The notes below the pieces were generated by a model, which made no database searches, was not told where the DNA came from, and was given only the letters and a program-made list of their open reading frames with translations. Shown here piece by piece: positions 8,448 to 16,670 of a stretch of 43,982 nucleotides of DNA; within the stretch, counting starts at the first letter, position 1; the number at the start of each line of letters is the position of its first letter. A program made the translations under genes and the position numbers. The stretch is from contig JAGVAP010000028.1 of the NCBI GenBank assembly GCA_020060215.1, positions 1 through 43,982 on the forward strand. The letters are read 5' to 3'. This DNA comes from Deltaproteobacteria bacterium. GTDB taxonomy: Bacteria; Desulfobacterota; DSM-4660; Desulfatiglandales; HGW-15.

Positions 8448-9404
8448 TTATTGTCCTGCCCCCGACAGCACCTTTCTTACCGTCTTCCAGATGATCTTTG
8501 CATCGAGGAGGAACGAGTATTCCAGGATATAGAACAGGTCGTATTCCAGTTTTTTCAGCTGTCCCTCCACGGTATCCCCATATTCCGCCATCACCTGAGC
8601 CCACCCGGTGATCCCCGGTTTTACGGAAAAGCGGAGAGGATAGTATGGGGATTCCTGCGCAAGCCTCTCTGCGAAGAACTGCCGGATCGGTCTTGGGCCG
8701 ACCAGGCTCATCTCCCCTTTGAGGACGTTGAAGAACTGGGGCAGCTCGTCCAGACGCATCCTCCGAAGGATCAGGCCCACAGGGGTCGCCCTCGGGTCTT
8801 GTTTCTGCGCCCAGACAGGACCGGTGGAAGCCTCTGCGCCTTGGACCATGGTCCTGAACTTGCAGAGTCTAAAAGGCTTTCCATTGAGCCCTAACCGCTC
8901 ATGGATGTAGAAAACCGGGCCTTTGGAAGTGAGTTTCACGGCTGCGGCGATGATCAGCATGAGGGGTGCGGTCAGCGCGATCGCGATGAGGGAAGCAAAG
9001 ATATCGAAGAGACGCTTGCACCTCTGCCGGCCGGGGGACTTCAGGGCGAGCGAAACCGATCCATTGATCAGCCACTCGGGTTTCACATGCTCCACCGGGT
9101 ACCTGCCGGTTCTGTTCTTGTAGAAGACAAGGCTGTTGCATACTGAACATCCTTCGAATTTTCTCGCAACCAGGGTCAGCTGCAGGGCCGGGGACAGGAC
9201 CGCGCTGAACGGGTAGACGATCATGTTGCGGCGATCGCCGTTCTTCCCCGATCCAACGAGGAGATCCTCCAAAGGGAGCCTCGCAAACTGGTAGACCTCC
9301 CTCCCCCCGTTCGACGAAAGATGATCGACGGCCTTTGAGATCAGCCCGTCTTCTCCGTAGAGAAGCAGACTCCTCTTCTTTCTACCTGCGCTCTTGAGAA
9401 GCAA
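8448..9404 (-). CDS. Priming sugar transferase (bacterial sugar transferase, undecaprenyl-phosphate glycosylphosphotransferase)
   Basis: The C-terminal ~190 residues are a textbook bacterial sugar transferase domain (PF02397): a membrane helix RLFDIFASLIAIALTAP, then GPVFYIHERLG, KFRTMV, LRRMRLDELPQFFNVLKGE, SLVGPRP and KPGITGWAQV. Such enzymes load a sugar phosphate onto undecaprenyl phosphate at the inner membrane and start repeat-unit assembly. The N-terminal ~115 residues are a soluble region where many homologues have four membrane helices, as in the EpsB-like group of PEP-CTERM polysaccharide loci. A TTG at 9404 preceded by GAGGAG five bases upstream is the best start; the TTG at 9437 has no ribosome site. 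It lies 16 bases after the methyltransferase stop, so it is likely co-transcribed. Confidence 0.9.
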   Translation of the reverse strand: MLLKSAGRKKRSLLLYGEDGLISKAVDHLSSNGGREVYQFARLPLEDLLVGSGKNGDRRNMIVYPFSAVLSPALQLTLVARKFEGCSVCNSLVFYKNRTGRYPVEHVKPEWLINGSVSLALKSPGRQRCKRLFDIFASLIAIALTAPLMLIIAAAVKLTSKGPVFYIHERLGLNGKPFRLCKFRTMVQGAEASTGPVWAQKQDPRATPVGLILRRMRLDELPQFFNVLKGEMSLVGPRPIRQFFAERLAQESPYYPLRFSVKPGITGWAQVMAEYGDTVEGQLKKLEYDLFYILEYSFLLDAKIIWKTVRKVLSGAGQ

Positions 9405-9420
9405 ATCTACTCCTCTGACT

Positions 9421-10197
9421 TCAGGTTTCCCCTCCAAGGGGTGCGGGTCTTTGTGCGACGATCATGATGGCATTGCTGAAGAAGCCGGGGAGGAAAGAAG
9501 AAAACCCGGACAGGAGCATTTTGTCTCCATGGATAAGTCCCTCCACTTCTTTAAAGCCGAGCATCCTGAGCGTACGGCAAATCAGCGCTCTCAACCCGGT
9601 CCCCCCCGGCCTGTACAGAAAACGCGGAAGCATCAGATAGACGTTGTGGCCCATGCTCTTCTCGATCCGGAACCCGTTTTCCCTGAGGGTTCGGCACAGG
9701 AAGCCGGGGCTGAAGAACCGGATATGGAAGGGATGCTGGAGTTCTGTCGGGCATTTCCCCAGGAGATAGAGCAACCGGTATCCGTAGAAGACCGAGTTGG
9801 GGGCGGTCACATAGATGCGCCCGCCGGGCTTCAGGATTCTCCGTATCTCCTGGACCATGCGTCGGTAGTCCATCAGGTGCTCGATGACCTCCGTGAGCCA
9901 AACCGCATCAAAGGACCTGTCGCAGAATGGGAGGGGCTTCTCGGCATCGGAGACGACACCGAAAAGGCCCCTGCCGCGGTATCTCCTGATTCCCTCCAGG
10001 GAGATGTCCGTTCCGTACACCTCCCAACCCGCCTCTCTGAGCATCTTGGAGACCACGCCGCTCCCGCAGCCGATATCCAGGACTCGGCCTGGGCTCTGCT
10101 CCTTGACGAGGTCCACCATTTTCGTCTTGAAGGGCTGGAGCTTTTCCCTCGAACAGGAGTACTTCGCATCTGAAAAAGCGACCTTTCCGCTCAGCAT
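9421..10197 (-). CDS. Class I SAM-dependent methyltransferase
   Basis: The SAM-binding motif VLDIGCGSGVVSK is followed by an acidic strand end (YGTDIS), DAVWLTEVIEHL and LKPGGRIYVTAPN, which is the Methyltransf_11/23 fold. The C-terminal part (HIRFFSPGFLCRTLRENGF) resembles enzymes of surface-polysaccharide clusters that methylate sugars or, less often, lipid carriers. The ATG at 10197 gives 258 residues. A TTG at 10269 would add 24 residues that do not look like the family, and neither start has a strong ribosome site (GGGGTG lies ahead of the ATG). It lies between a glycosyltransferase and the priming transferase. A role in O-methylating or capping the glycan is inferred from context. Confidence 0.85.
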   Translation of the reverse strand: MLSGKVAFSDAKYSCSREKLQPFKTKMVDLVKEQSPGRVLDIGCGSGVVSKMLREAGWEVYGTDISLEGIRRYRGRGLFGVVSDAEKPLPFCDRSFDAVWLTEVIEHLMDYRRMVQEIRRILKPGGRIYVTAPNSVFYGYRLLYLLGKCPTELQHPFHIRFFSPGFLCRTLRENGFRIEKSMGHNVYLMLPRFLYRPGGTGLRALICRTLRMLGFKEVEGLIHGDKMLLSGFSSFLPGFFSNAIMIVAQRPAPLGGET

Positions 10198-10325
10198 CGT
10201 GCTCACCCCGCACTGGAATCGTGACCTTTTCAGAGAAGACCAACCCGTGGCCTGCCCTGAGGCTGCCAACCGCCTGTGTCAAGCCTGTGTAAAGGCCGGA
10301 CCGGAGGTGGGGGCTCTATTGAGAA

Positions 10326-11540
10326 CTAAACGGGTGAGGCTTTCCCCGGATCTTTACGCGCTCTGAAAACCCGCTCATAGAAGTCGAGCTTCCGTTGAAT
10401 CATCCGGCTTTCGCGGTACTCGCCGGATATGGCTTCACGGGCGCGAAAGCCCATTTCCCGCGCCTCGGGCCCATGTGTCGCCAGGTAATACAACCGATCG
10501 GCCGCTGTCCGGATATCGCCCTGACTCACTATGAATCCCGTTTCTCCGTCACGGATGACTTCCCGGGCCCCGGAGACAGCATAGGTCACCACCGGGGTCC
10601 CGGCCAGGGCCGCTTCCACGAGGATATTCGAGAGTCCTTCGTGCCTGGAGGTATGCAGGACCGCGTCCGAGGCCGCCATGATCCTGAGTGCGTCTTCGCG
10701 ATGTCCTGTGAAAGTGACGTGATCCGCCACCCCCACCTTTTCGGCCAGTGCCCTCAGGCTCTCCAGGAAGCCCTTCTCCTCCTTCAGAAACCCTTCCCCG
10801 ATCACCACCAGGTGCGCCTTTACACCTTTATGCCTCAGCTCTTGCAGCACTCGGATGGCGTGGTCCTGCTGCTTCGAGGGCACCACCCGGCCCACGTTGG
10901 CGATGAGCACCCGGTCCCCCCCCTCTTGAAGGATAGCGCTCCGGAGCCCGCTTCGTTCTTCCTCCTCCATGCATTGGAGTTCATCGATCTCGGCGTCGGG
11001 CCTGCCGGTGCGGACCACCGACGAGTTGTCCATGCGGCAGACGCCGCTCTCGACGTACTCGCTCCTCACGTCCTCTCCCACGAACACGAAGTGGTCGGTG
11101 ATGCGTCCGGTCGCCCTTTCCAGGCCACGGAAGATCGCCCGGCGGAGAATCGGAAGGGTTGCTGGAAACGTGGGGCCATGAACCGTATGGATGATCACCG
11201 GGACTCCACACAGGTGGGCAGCCCAACGCCCCAGGATGCCCGCCTTCGCAAGGTGCGTGTGTACCCCGTCCGGTCGAATGTGCCGGATCAGGCGACAGAG
11301 ATGGACCAGCGACCAGAGATCCCTCCGAGGAGAGAGGTACTTCACCAGAGATCGAACGCGGTACACCCGGATATCCTTGAGGTCCCACTCCGGCCCGGGG
11401 CTGTAGTCGCGGCCCGTGATCAAGGCCATGCCGTATCCGGCGTCCCTGATGGCCCTCATTCGCTTGTACAGACGGCTGATGCCGCCTGAACGGTGGTGGA
11501 AGGTGGTGACGATATGAACGATCAAAGGTCTACGGCTCAC
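10326..11540 (-). CDS. Glycosyltransferase family 4
   Basis: The 404-residue GT-B enzyme has an N-terminal acceptor domain (IVHIVTTFHHRSGGISRL, THLAKAGILGRWAA) and a C-terminal GT4 nucleotide-sugar domain (NVGRVVPSKQQDHAI, then HTSRHEGLSNILVEAALAG with the conserved E-x7-E region). It probably adds one sugar of the repeat unit at the cytoplasmic face of the membrane. A GTG at 11540 with GGAAGGG about five bases upstream is the likely start; it overlaps the preceding gene's end by 11 bases, implying translational coupling. A TTG at 11585 would give 15 extra residues. Donor and acceptor cannot be told from sequence. Confidence 0.88.
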   Translation of the reverse strand: MSRRPLIVHIVTTFHHRSGGISRLYKRMRAIRDAGYGMALITGRDYSPGPEWDLKDIRVYRVRSLVKYLSPRRDLWSLVHLCRLIRHIRPDGVHTHLAKAGILGRWAAHLCGVPVIIHTVHGPTFPATLPILRRAIFRGLERATGRITDHFVFVGEDVRSEYVESGVCRMDNSSVVRTGRPDAEIDELQCMEEEERSGLRSAILQEGGDRVLIANVGRVVPSKQQDHAIRVLQELRHKGVKAHLVVIGEGFLKEEKGFLESLRALAEKVGVADHVTFTGHREDALRIMAASDAVLHTSRHEGLSNILVEAALAGTPVVTYAVSGAREVIRDGETGFIVSQGDIRTAADRLYYLATHGPEAREMGFRAREAISGEYRESRMIQRKLDFYERVFRARKDPGKASPV

Positions 11541-12729
11541 GCGACCCTTCCATGGAGCGGACTGGTCCCGAGAGGACGGGGCCAAGCTCTCTGAGGAGAC
11601 GTTGGTAGATCATCTCCGCCCTTGCCGTCCAGGAGACCCGGTCCATCCGGACCTTTCGGGGCTTCATCTCTCGGTTCTGCCGTCGCAGCATCTCTCTGAC
11701 GGCCGCTGCCAGCGCCGCGCTGTCATCCGGCGGGATGAGGACGATTTCCGAATCTGCTCCCACTTCTTCCGCGATCTCCCGGACACCTCGGACGTCGGAG
11801 CATATTACCGGCCTGTCGCATGCCGTATACTCGAAGATCTTGAGAGGGGATATGCCGATCCTGTCGTTTCTCTCCGAAGTGAACGGAGCGATGCAGGCAT
11901 CGGCGGCCCCGATGTAGACCGCAACCTCTTCCTGGGATACCATCCCTCTGAAGCAAACCATCTCCCCGAGGTTCAGTTCTTGAACCCTTCTCCTCAGATT
12001 CGGCAAGGCCGGGCCTTCCCCCACCAGGATCAGGCGAGGTTTCTCCCCATGCCCCTCCCGCAGGATCGCAAGGGCATCGAGGGCGGTATCGAGGCCGTGC
12101 CACCTTGCCATCTTTCCGGCGAACAGCAGGATGAATGCGCTCTGATCCAGGTGCAGGAGCTTGCGACAGGACTCCCTCGATCTGGGGTAAAAGAGGTCCG
12201 TATCGACGCCGTTGTTGACCACCATGATTTTGCCCGGGTCCAGTCCCTCGTGTTTGCGAAGCAACAGCTCCCGGAGACCTGGGGTCACCGTGATGATGAG
12301 GCGGCTTTGCTGGAGTTTTCTCCTCTCCGAGACCTTGCAGACCCCGCCCAGGAGGAATCGGCTCCATCCGTGGGAATCCGCACTGGTGCCGTTCATCTCG
12401 ACACAGAGTCTGTCTCTCCCCATCGAAGATGCAAAGGAGAATCCCGGGTCAAGCAGACCCTTTCTGTAGTAGATGAGGTCAGGCCATCCGCTCTTGACCC
12501 ATGCTTCGACCTCGCGCCGCAACTTCACGAGCCTGAAGGCATGGTGGAAATACGCGAGGAGCGGAAGGCCGAACTGCGGCAGGGGCTCTTTCATATCGTA
12601 CGGACAAAGGAGTTTCACCCGCACGCCCAGTTTTTCCATCCCCCGGCAAAAGCCCGACACGTGGCTCCTTGCCCCTCCGGCTTTGGCCAGGTTCTGACTG
12701 GCTACATACAACAGGTTCAAGTTACGCAT
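11530..12729 (-). CDS. Glycosyltransferase family 4
   Basis: The 399-residue retaining glycosyltransferase has a GT4 signature: VNNGVDTDLFYPRS in the linker, FAGKMARWHGLDTALDAL at the start of the donor domain, and PLKIFEYTACDRPVICSD, where the usual E-x7-E motif is only partly kept. The N-terminal half begins NLLYVASQNLAKAGGARSH, with the Gly-rich acceptor loop. The ATG at 12729 overlaps the deacetylase stop by eight bases and fits the family start; the upstream extension to 12843 is the shadow of that overlap. It is probably a second chain-extending enzyme of the repeat unit. Confidence 0.88.
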   Translation of the reverse strand: MRNLNLLYVASQNLAKAGGARSHVSGFCRGMEKLGVRVKLLCPYDMKEPLPQFGLPLLAYFHHAFRLVKLRREVEAWVKSGWPDLIYYRKGLLDPGFSFASSMGRDRLCVEMNGTSADSHGWSRFLLGGVCKVSERRKLQQSRLIITVTPGLRELLLRKHEGLDPGKIMVVNNGVDTDLFYPRSRESCRKLLHLDQSAFILLFAGKMARWHGLDTALDALAILREGHGEKPRLILVGEGPALPNLRRRVQELNLGEMVCFRGMVSQEEVAVYIGAADACIAPFTSERNDRIGISPLKIFEYTACDRPVICSDVRGVREIAEEVGADSEIVLIPPDDSAALAAAVREMLRRQNREMKPRKVRMDRVSWTARAEMIYQRLLRELGPVLSGPVRSMEGSREP

Positions 12730-13750
12730 GCCCTCTCCCTGCTCCCATGCACCGCCCCCGCCCCACCTGGAGCAATCCGGCGATCTGGGCCATGTTGAGG
12801 ATGTCCAGAGCGCCCCTTTCCCGGAGGCCCCTTGCCCACCCAAAGATTCGATCCAGGCCTTCGAGGAGATCGTCGGTCCTCCCGTCCTCGTACGCGAGAT
12901 AAATCGGATGAGTGATCAGATGGAAGATGTTCTTCTCGGCGGCGGCCCTTCTCATCCCCTTGAGGGCCCGCCTCACACGTGCAGAGACCGGGATGCACCT
13001 CCGGAAGCCTTCCATGGACATATAGAGGCTGGATGAGGGAATGCAGACCATTCCGGCCCTTATCCTCGGGTACACCGTGCGGGGCGCAAGGCCTGCGAAC
13101 TGGCTGAGGAAGTGGCATGCTCTCCTGATCAGAGGATGATAACCCCTGTACCCGTTCTCTTCCCTGTCTCGAAAGACCCTGATCCCTGCCGAGGAAAGGA
13201 TGTCGAGGTGGCCGATCGAGTTGCGGGGAAATACGAACGATTCCGGTCTGATTCCGATTTCTCCCGCAGCCGAGAGCGCGTTCTTCATCTCCATTCGAGC
13301 GACATCCCGATCGCAGCCGGCATCGCCCCAGATGCAATGGGAAAACCCATGGAGGCCGATGTCCTGCTTGGGTTCCAGCGCCATGAGATCTCGAACGAAT
13401 GAACGGGCGTACCACTCCGGATGCTCCTCTTCGGTGCCCTTCGGGTCATATCGGTACCAGTCCGGCAGCCAGGCATGGACGGGTGCCGGTTGGCCATGTT
13501 CGCCATCGCACGAGCCGAGGAACAGGTGGCCTACGACGGCCCAGGTGGCAGATATGCCGTTCCCTCGGAGCATTCCCTGGATCTTCGGCAGGACCTTCTC
13601 GCGCGTGAGGCGTGCCTTCTTCTCCAGCGCAGCGCGGTCATAACGGTCGAAGTTGCCCCACGCCATTTCAAAGTCGAATGAAAAACAGAAGATCCCCTTC
13701 TTCAGCGCCACCCCCGAAGGGGCCTTCTCAGCTGACGCTTTTTCGGCCAA
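12722..13750 (-). CDS. Polysaccharide deacetylase (NodB-like)
   Basis: The 342-residue protein has NodB homology-domain motifs: SFDFEMAWG with D26 and E28 (motif 1), HGFSH with H134 and H138 (metal-binding motif 2), and FPRNSIGHL downstream (motif 3-like). The family uses a divalent metal to remove N- or O-acetyl groups from sugars. No signal peptide is visible, so it probably acts in the cytoplasm on the lipid-linked unit, as proposed for the PEP-CTERM/XrtA-associated deacetylases. The start is TTG at 13750, supported by GGGAGG about eight bases upstream; no in-frame ATG lies near. It overlaps the next glycosyltransferase by eight bases. Confidence 0.88.
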   Translation of the reverse strand: MAEKASAEKAPSGVALKKGIFCFSFDFEMAWGNFDRYDRAALEKKARLTREKVLPKIQGMLRGNGISATWAVVGHLFLGSCDGEHGQPAPVHAWLPDWYRYDPKGTEEEHPEWYARSFVRDLMALEPKQDIGLHGFSHCIWGDAGCDRDVARMEMKNALSAAGEIGIRPESFVFPRNSIGHLDILSSAGIRVFRDREENGYRGYHPLIRRACHFLSQFAGLAPRTVYPRIRAGMVCIPSSSLYMSMEGFRRCIPVSARVRRALKGMRRAAAEKNIFHLITHPIYLAYEDGRTDDLLEGLDRIFGWARGLRERGALDILNMAQIAGLLQVGRGRCMGAGRGHA

Positions 13751-13833
13751 TCCGTATCCTCCCTTGGTCTGGAGCGCGGCTGGACTGAGCGTCCCGGACC
13801 ACCCTGTCCGGGTCCGACCGTTCTCATGCCGGG

Positions 13834-15210
13834 TTACGGTCGACTTCCCCTGCTTCCCGAAGGCCGGCGGGCGGGTTGCGGCAGAAGGGTGCAGGAAAGG
13901 ACCGACAGATGCACGAAAAGTATGGGAACCATGCCGGACAGGAATGAGATGACTCCGCCCGAGATGCTCATATACCCGATCTTGTATATGACCAGGGCCA
14001 TGAACGTGATGTTCATCAACCGCTTCGGCAGAAGAAGGAGCCGGTGAAAGGCCATGGAGGCAAAGGCGCCCAGGACAGCGTAGACGACGCCCACCCCGAC
14101 CATGCCGAAGTCGATATAGACCGTCCCCAGATAGGTTCCGCTGTAATAGGTCGTCTTCTTGCTTCCAAGGGCTTCCCCGAGCCGATGGCCCAGGGGCGGT
14201 CGATGGATTCCGGGCAGAACGTTCAGAAAGAGATCCCGGTGCTCGCTGCCGTAAGTGCGTCGGAATCTTCCCTTTTCGATAAGGTTCATGAGCCGCACAT
14301 TGTTGATCTTGTTTCCAGTAGCGATCCGGTCGGCCACCGAAGAGACGATCTTCCCGATCAGCCGGTGACGGGTGTCATGGAGCTGGTATCTGGGGAGGAG
14401 AACCGTCAGGATCACCATGAAGAGGACCAGCACGAGACCTGCGACAAGGATCTTTTTCAGGCCCATGGGGACGAGGAAGGACAGCCCGGTCGTTGCGACG
14501 ATCAGTGCCCATATGAAATGCGACCTTTCACCGCTTCCCGCAACGAAATAGCACAAGCCCGCGAAGAAGATGAGCACGAAGCATCTCCAGCGCCTCCGCG
14601 CCTCCGTAACGGCAAGGAGGATGCTGAGCGTGAGGCCGTAGGCCCATGAAATGAGGGTGAAGCTCTTGAACAATCCCTGGCCCCGATAGTCGTTGCCGAA
14701 CACATGGGATTTGGTCACCTCTCTTCTCCCCGTACCGACGATGGTATGCGCCGATTCCAGGTTCCCCTCTTGAATGAGCGCCAGAGCGCCTTCTACGGCA
14801 GGAGGAGTCTTCCGGTGAAACGCCAGACCCGCTGCGATGCCGATGGTCAACAGACAAAGGAGCATGACGGTCCGGACGGCGGGGGGTTCCGCGAGGGTCG
14901 GCCTTTCGAGGTACCTCTTCAGCCGATATGCGGCACCTTTTCCCCGGGTCCGTATCTCCTCGCAAGCTGTGAGGAAGAGGTGCCCCGTCAGAAAGGATGC
15001 CGTGGCCGCCATGGAGAGGACGACGGCCCCGGGCGTCACCCGCAACTCCGCTTTCTGGAAGAGGAGCCAGTAGTTCCAGGAGAAGACGATTTCTACGAGG
15101 ACAAAAAGGATGAACGGTGTGATCACGATACGCCTTCCGCTCTCGTGCATCCAGAGGAAGCCGGCCAGGATGAGCAGCGAAGCATGGATGAAGGTATACA
15201 GCGCAATCAC
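13834..15210 (-). CDS. O-antigen/oligosaccharide repeat-unit polymerase-like membrane protein (Wzy-like)
   Basis: The 458-residue protein has about ten to twelve predicted membrane helices and a large polar loop near the middle (roughly residues 265-340). Late in the sequence comes YYSGTYLGTVYIDFGMVGV, typical of oligosaccharide-repeat-unit polymerases. Wzy proteins share little sequence, so the call rests on topology, this segment and the position directly after the flippase. The start is GTG at 15210, overlapping the flippase TGA in a GTGA junction. It should polymerise lipid-linked units at the periplasmic face of the inner membrane. Confidence 0.75.
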   Translation of the reverse strand: MIALYTFIHASLLILAGFLWMHESGRRIVITPFILFVLVEIVFSWNYWLLFQKAELRVTPGAVVLSMAATASFLTGHLFLTACEEIRTRGKGAAYRLKRYLERPTLAEPPAVRTVMLLCLLTIGIAAGLAFHRKTPPAVEGALALIQEGNLESAHTIVGTGRREVTKSHVFGNDYRGQGLFKSFTLISWAYGLTLSILLAVTEARRRWRCFVLIFFAGLCYFVAGSGERSHFIWALIVATTGLSFLVPMGLKKILVAGLVLVLFMVILTVLLPRYQLHDTRHRLIGKIVSSVADRIATGNKINNVRLMNLIEKGRFRRTYGSEHRDLFLNVLPGIHRPPLGHRLGEALGSKKTTYYSGTYLGTVYIDFGMVGVGVVYAVLGAFASMAFHRLLLLPKRLMNITFMALVIYKIGYMSISGGVISFLSGMVPILFVHLSVLSCTLLPQPARRPSGSRGSRP

Positions 15211-16571
15211 GGCAGACTCGACGTTCGGTTAAGAAGCTTCGAGGGAGGAGCTTGCGTGAGACCGGCGTCCTGCCGGTAGCATATGAACAGGGCGCCGATT
15301 CCAAAAAGGGCGTTCAGGACGAAGTTGGTCATGGAAAGCATCCGGATGCTCTGAAGGGCGTCCAATCCCAATCGGTACGAGATCAAGAGGGGGCAGGTCG
15401 CGCCCAGAAGCAGGAGGAACTGCACCACCGCGTATTTGCCGCTTTTCTCGAGCGCCGGGTATGCTGCGCTGACGGACAACGACACGAACTGCATGGCGAT
15501 CCAGGGGACCATCGCCCCCGCATACTCTCCCGAGCGCTCCCACCCGGGGCCGAAAATCGCCCCGAACAGAACCCTTGAGCTCAACGCGAAGAGGGTAAAG
15601 GGGACCGCAACCAGGACCAGCAGGACGCAGAAGAACTTCGCCAGAAAGGGGAAGATCGGCAGGGTCTCGTTTCTCCTTCTGGTGATCTCCTTGAAGAGCG
15701 CCTGTGAAATCGACAGTCCGAGTATTCTGGTCGGCACCTTGAGAACCCGATTGGCCATCATGTACAGCCCGGCGACGAAGGGGCTGAACAGAAACGTCAA
15801 CAGGAGGGTCGGCAGGTTCAGGGAAAAGGAGCAGATCAGGTCGGCCCAGGAGTTGTAGAGTGAAAAGGTCTTGAACCTTTTGCCCATCGAAACCATTTTT
15901 CCTGCGCTTGTCGACCGGAGCAATCCGTTCGCTCCGGTGTATTGCACGGCGGACAACAAGAGGACATCTGCGGCAATGATGCCCAGCAGGTAACCCATGA
16001 GAAGCCCCATGGAACCGGCATGGAGGAGAGCGGCGGCCCCGACCTTGACCACCGTATCGAAAACGGCCTGAATGACCGCCGATGCCGCACTGATCTTGAA
16101 CCGATTCTGCCGGTACCACCACATCCTGAAGATCTGCGCGACACAGAGCGACAGCACTCCCAAAGGGAAGAAGACCATCCACACGGAGAATTCGGTCACC
16201 TGGGTCAGGGAAGCGATTTTCCCGCGGAACAGGATACCGGTCAGACCGAGGATGAGCGTGGTAGACAGGCTGATGATGACGCTCAGGGAGACCAGGTTGA
16301 TCGCCTCTTCGCTCTGCTTCGGCAGCATGACGGCGAGATCGTAGCGGAGCGCGGCAAAAGCAGCCGTTGAAGTCACCAGTGCCGTGAAGGCGGCAAGGGC
16401 TCCGAATTCCGCCGGTGAGTAGAGGCGTGAGAGAACCGGCGAGGAGAGGATGTAGACGAGCTGCGCGACCAGGGTGCCGGTCGCGAGAACGGAGATATTG
16501 AGGCCGAAATCGTGGTTCAGCCGAAGGACCCTCAAGAGCCCGGTCCGCCACTCCTGCAGGTTTTTATGCAT
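15207..16571 (-). CDS. Oligosaccharide flippase (Wzx-like, MOP superfamily)
   Basis: The 454-residue protein has about twelve membrane helices in the polysaccharide-biosynthesis (Polysacc_synt/MATE-like) arrangement. It opens with NISVLATGTLVAQLVYILSS and LSRLYSPAEFGALAAF, the characteristic first helix pair of Wzx flippases. The MOP repeat recurs after the central loop (SPFVAGLYMMANRVLKVPTR). It should move the undecaprenyl-linked repeat unit across the inner membrane. The ATG at 16571 is preceded by GGTGA; the frame continues upstream to 16649 with unrelated sequence. It is translationally coupled to the polymerase. Confidence 0.88.
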   Translation of the reverse strand: MHKNLQEWRTGLLRVLRLNHDFGLNISVLATGTLVAQLVYILSSPVLSRLYSPAEFGALAAFTALVTSTAAFAALRYDLAVMLPKQSEEAINLVSLSVIISLSTTLILGLTGILFRGKIASLTQVTEFSVWMVFFPLGVLSLCVAQIFRMWWYRQNRFKISAASAVIQAVFDTVVKVGAAALLHAGSMGLLMGYLLGIIAADVLLLSAVQYTGANGLLRSTSAGKMVSMGKRFKTFSLYNSWADLICSFSLNLPTLLLTFLFSPFVAGLYMMANRVLKVPTRILGLSISQALFKEITRRRNETLPIFPFLAKFFCVLLVLVAVPFTLFALSSRVLFGAIFGPGWERSGEYAGAMVPWIAMQFVSLSVSAAYPALEKSGKYAVVQFLLLLGATCPLLISYRLGLDALQSIRMLSMTNFVLNALFGIGALFICYRQDAGLTQAPPSKLLNRTSSLP

Positions 16572-16670
16572 GAAGGTCACCGCCCCCAAGGATCTCTTCG
16601 GTCCTTGGTCCGGGGGACTTCCCCATCCATCCGTGGGACCTGACCCCATGCACCCCCCTCTTCGAATGGA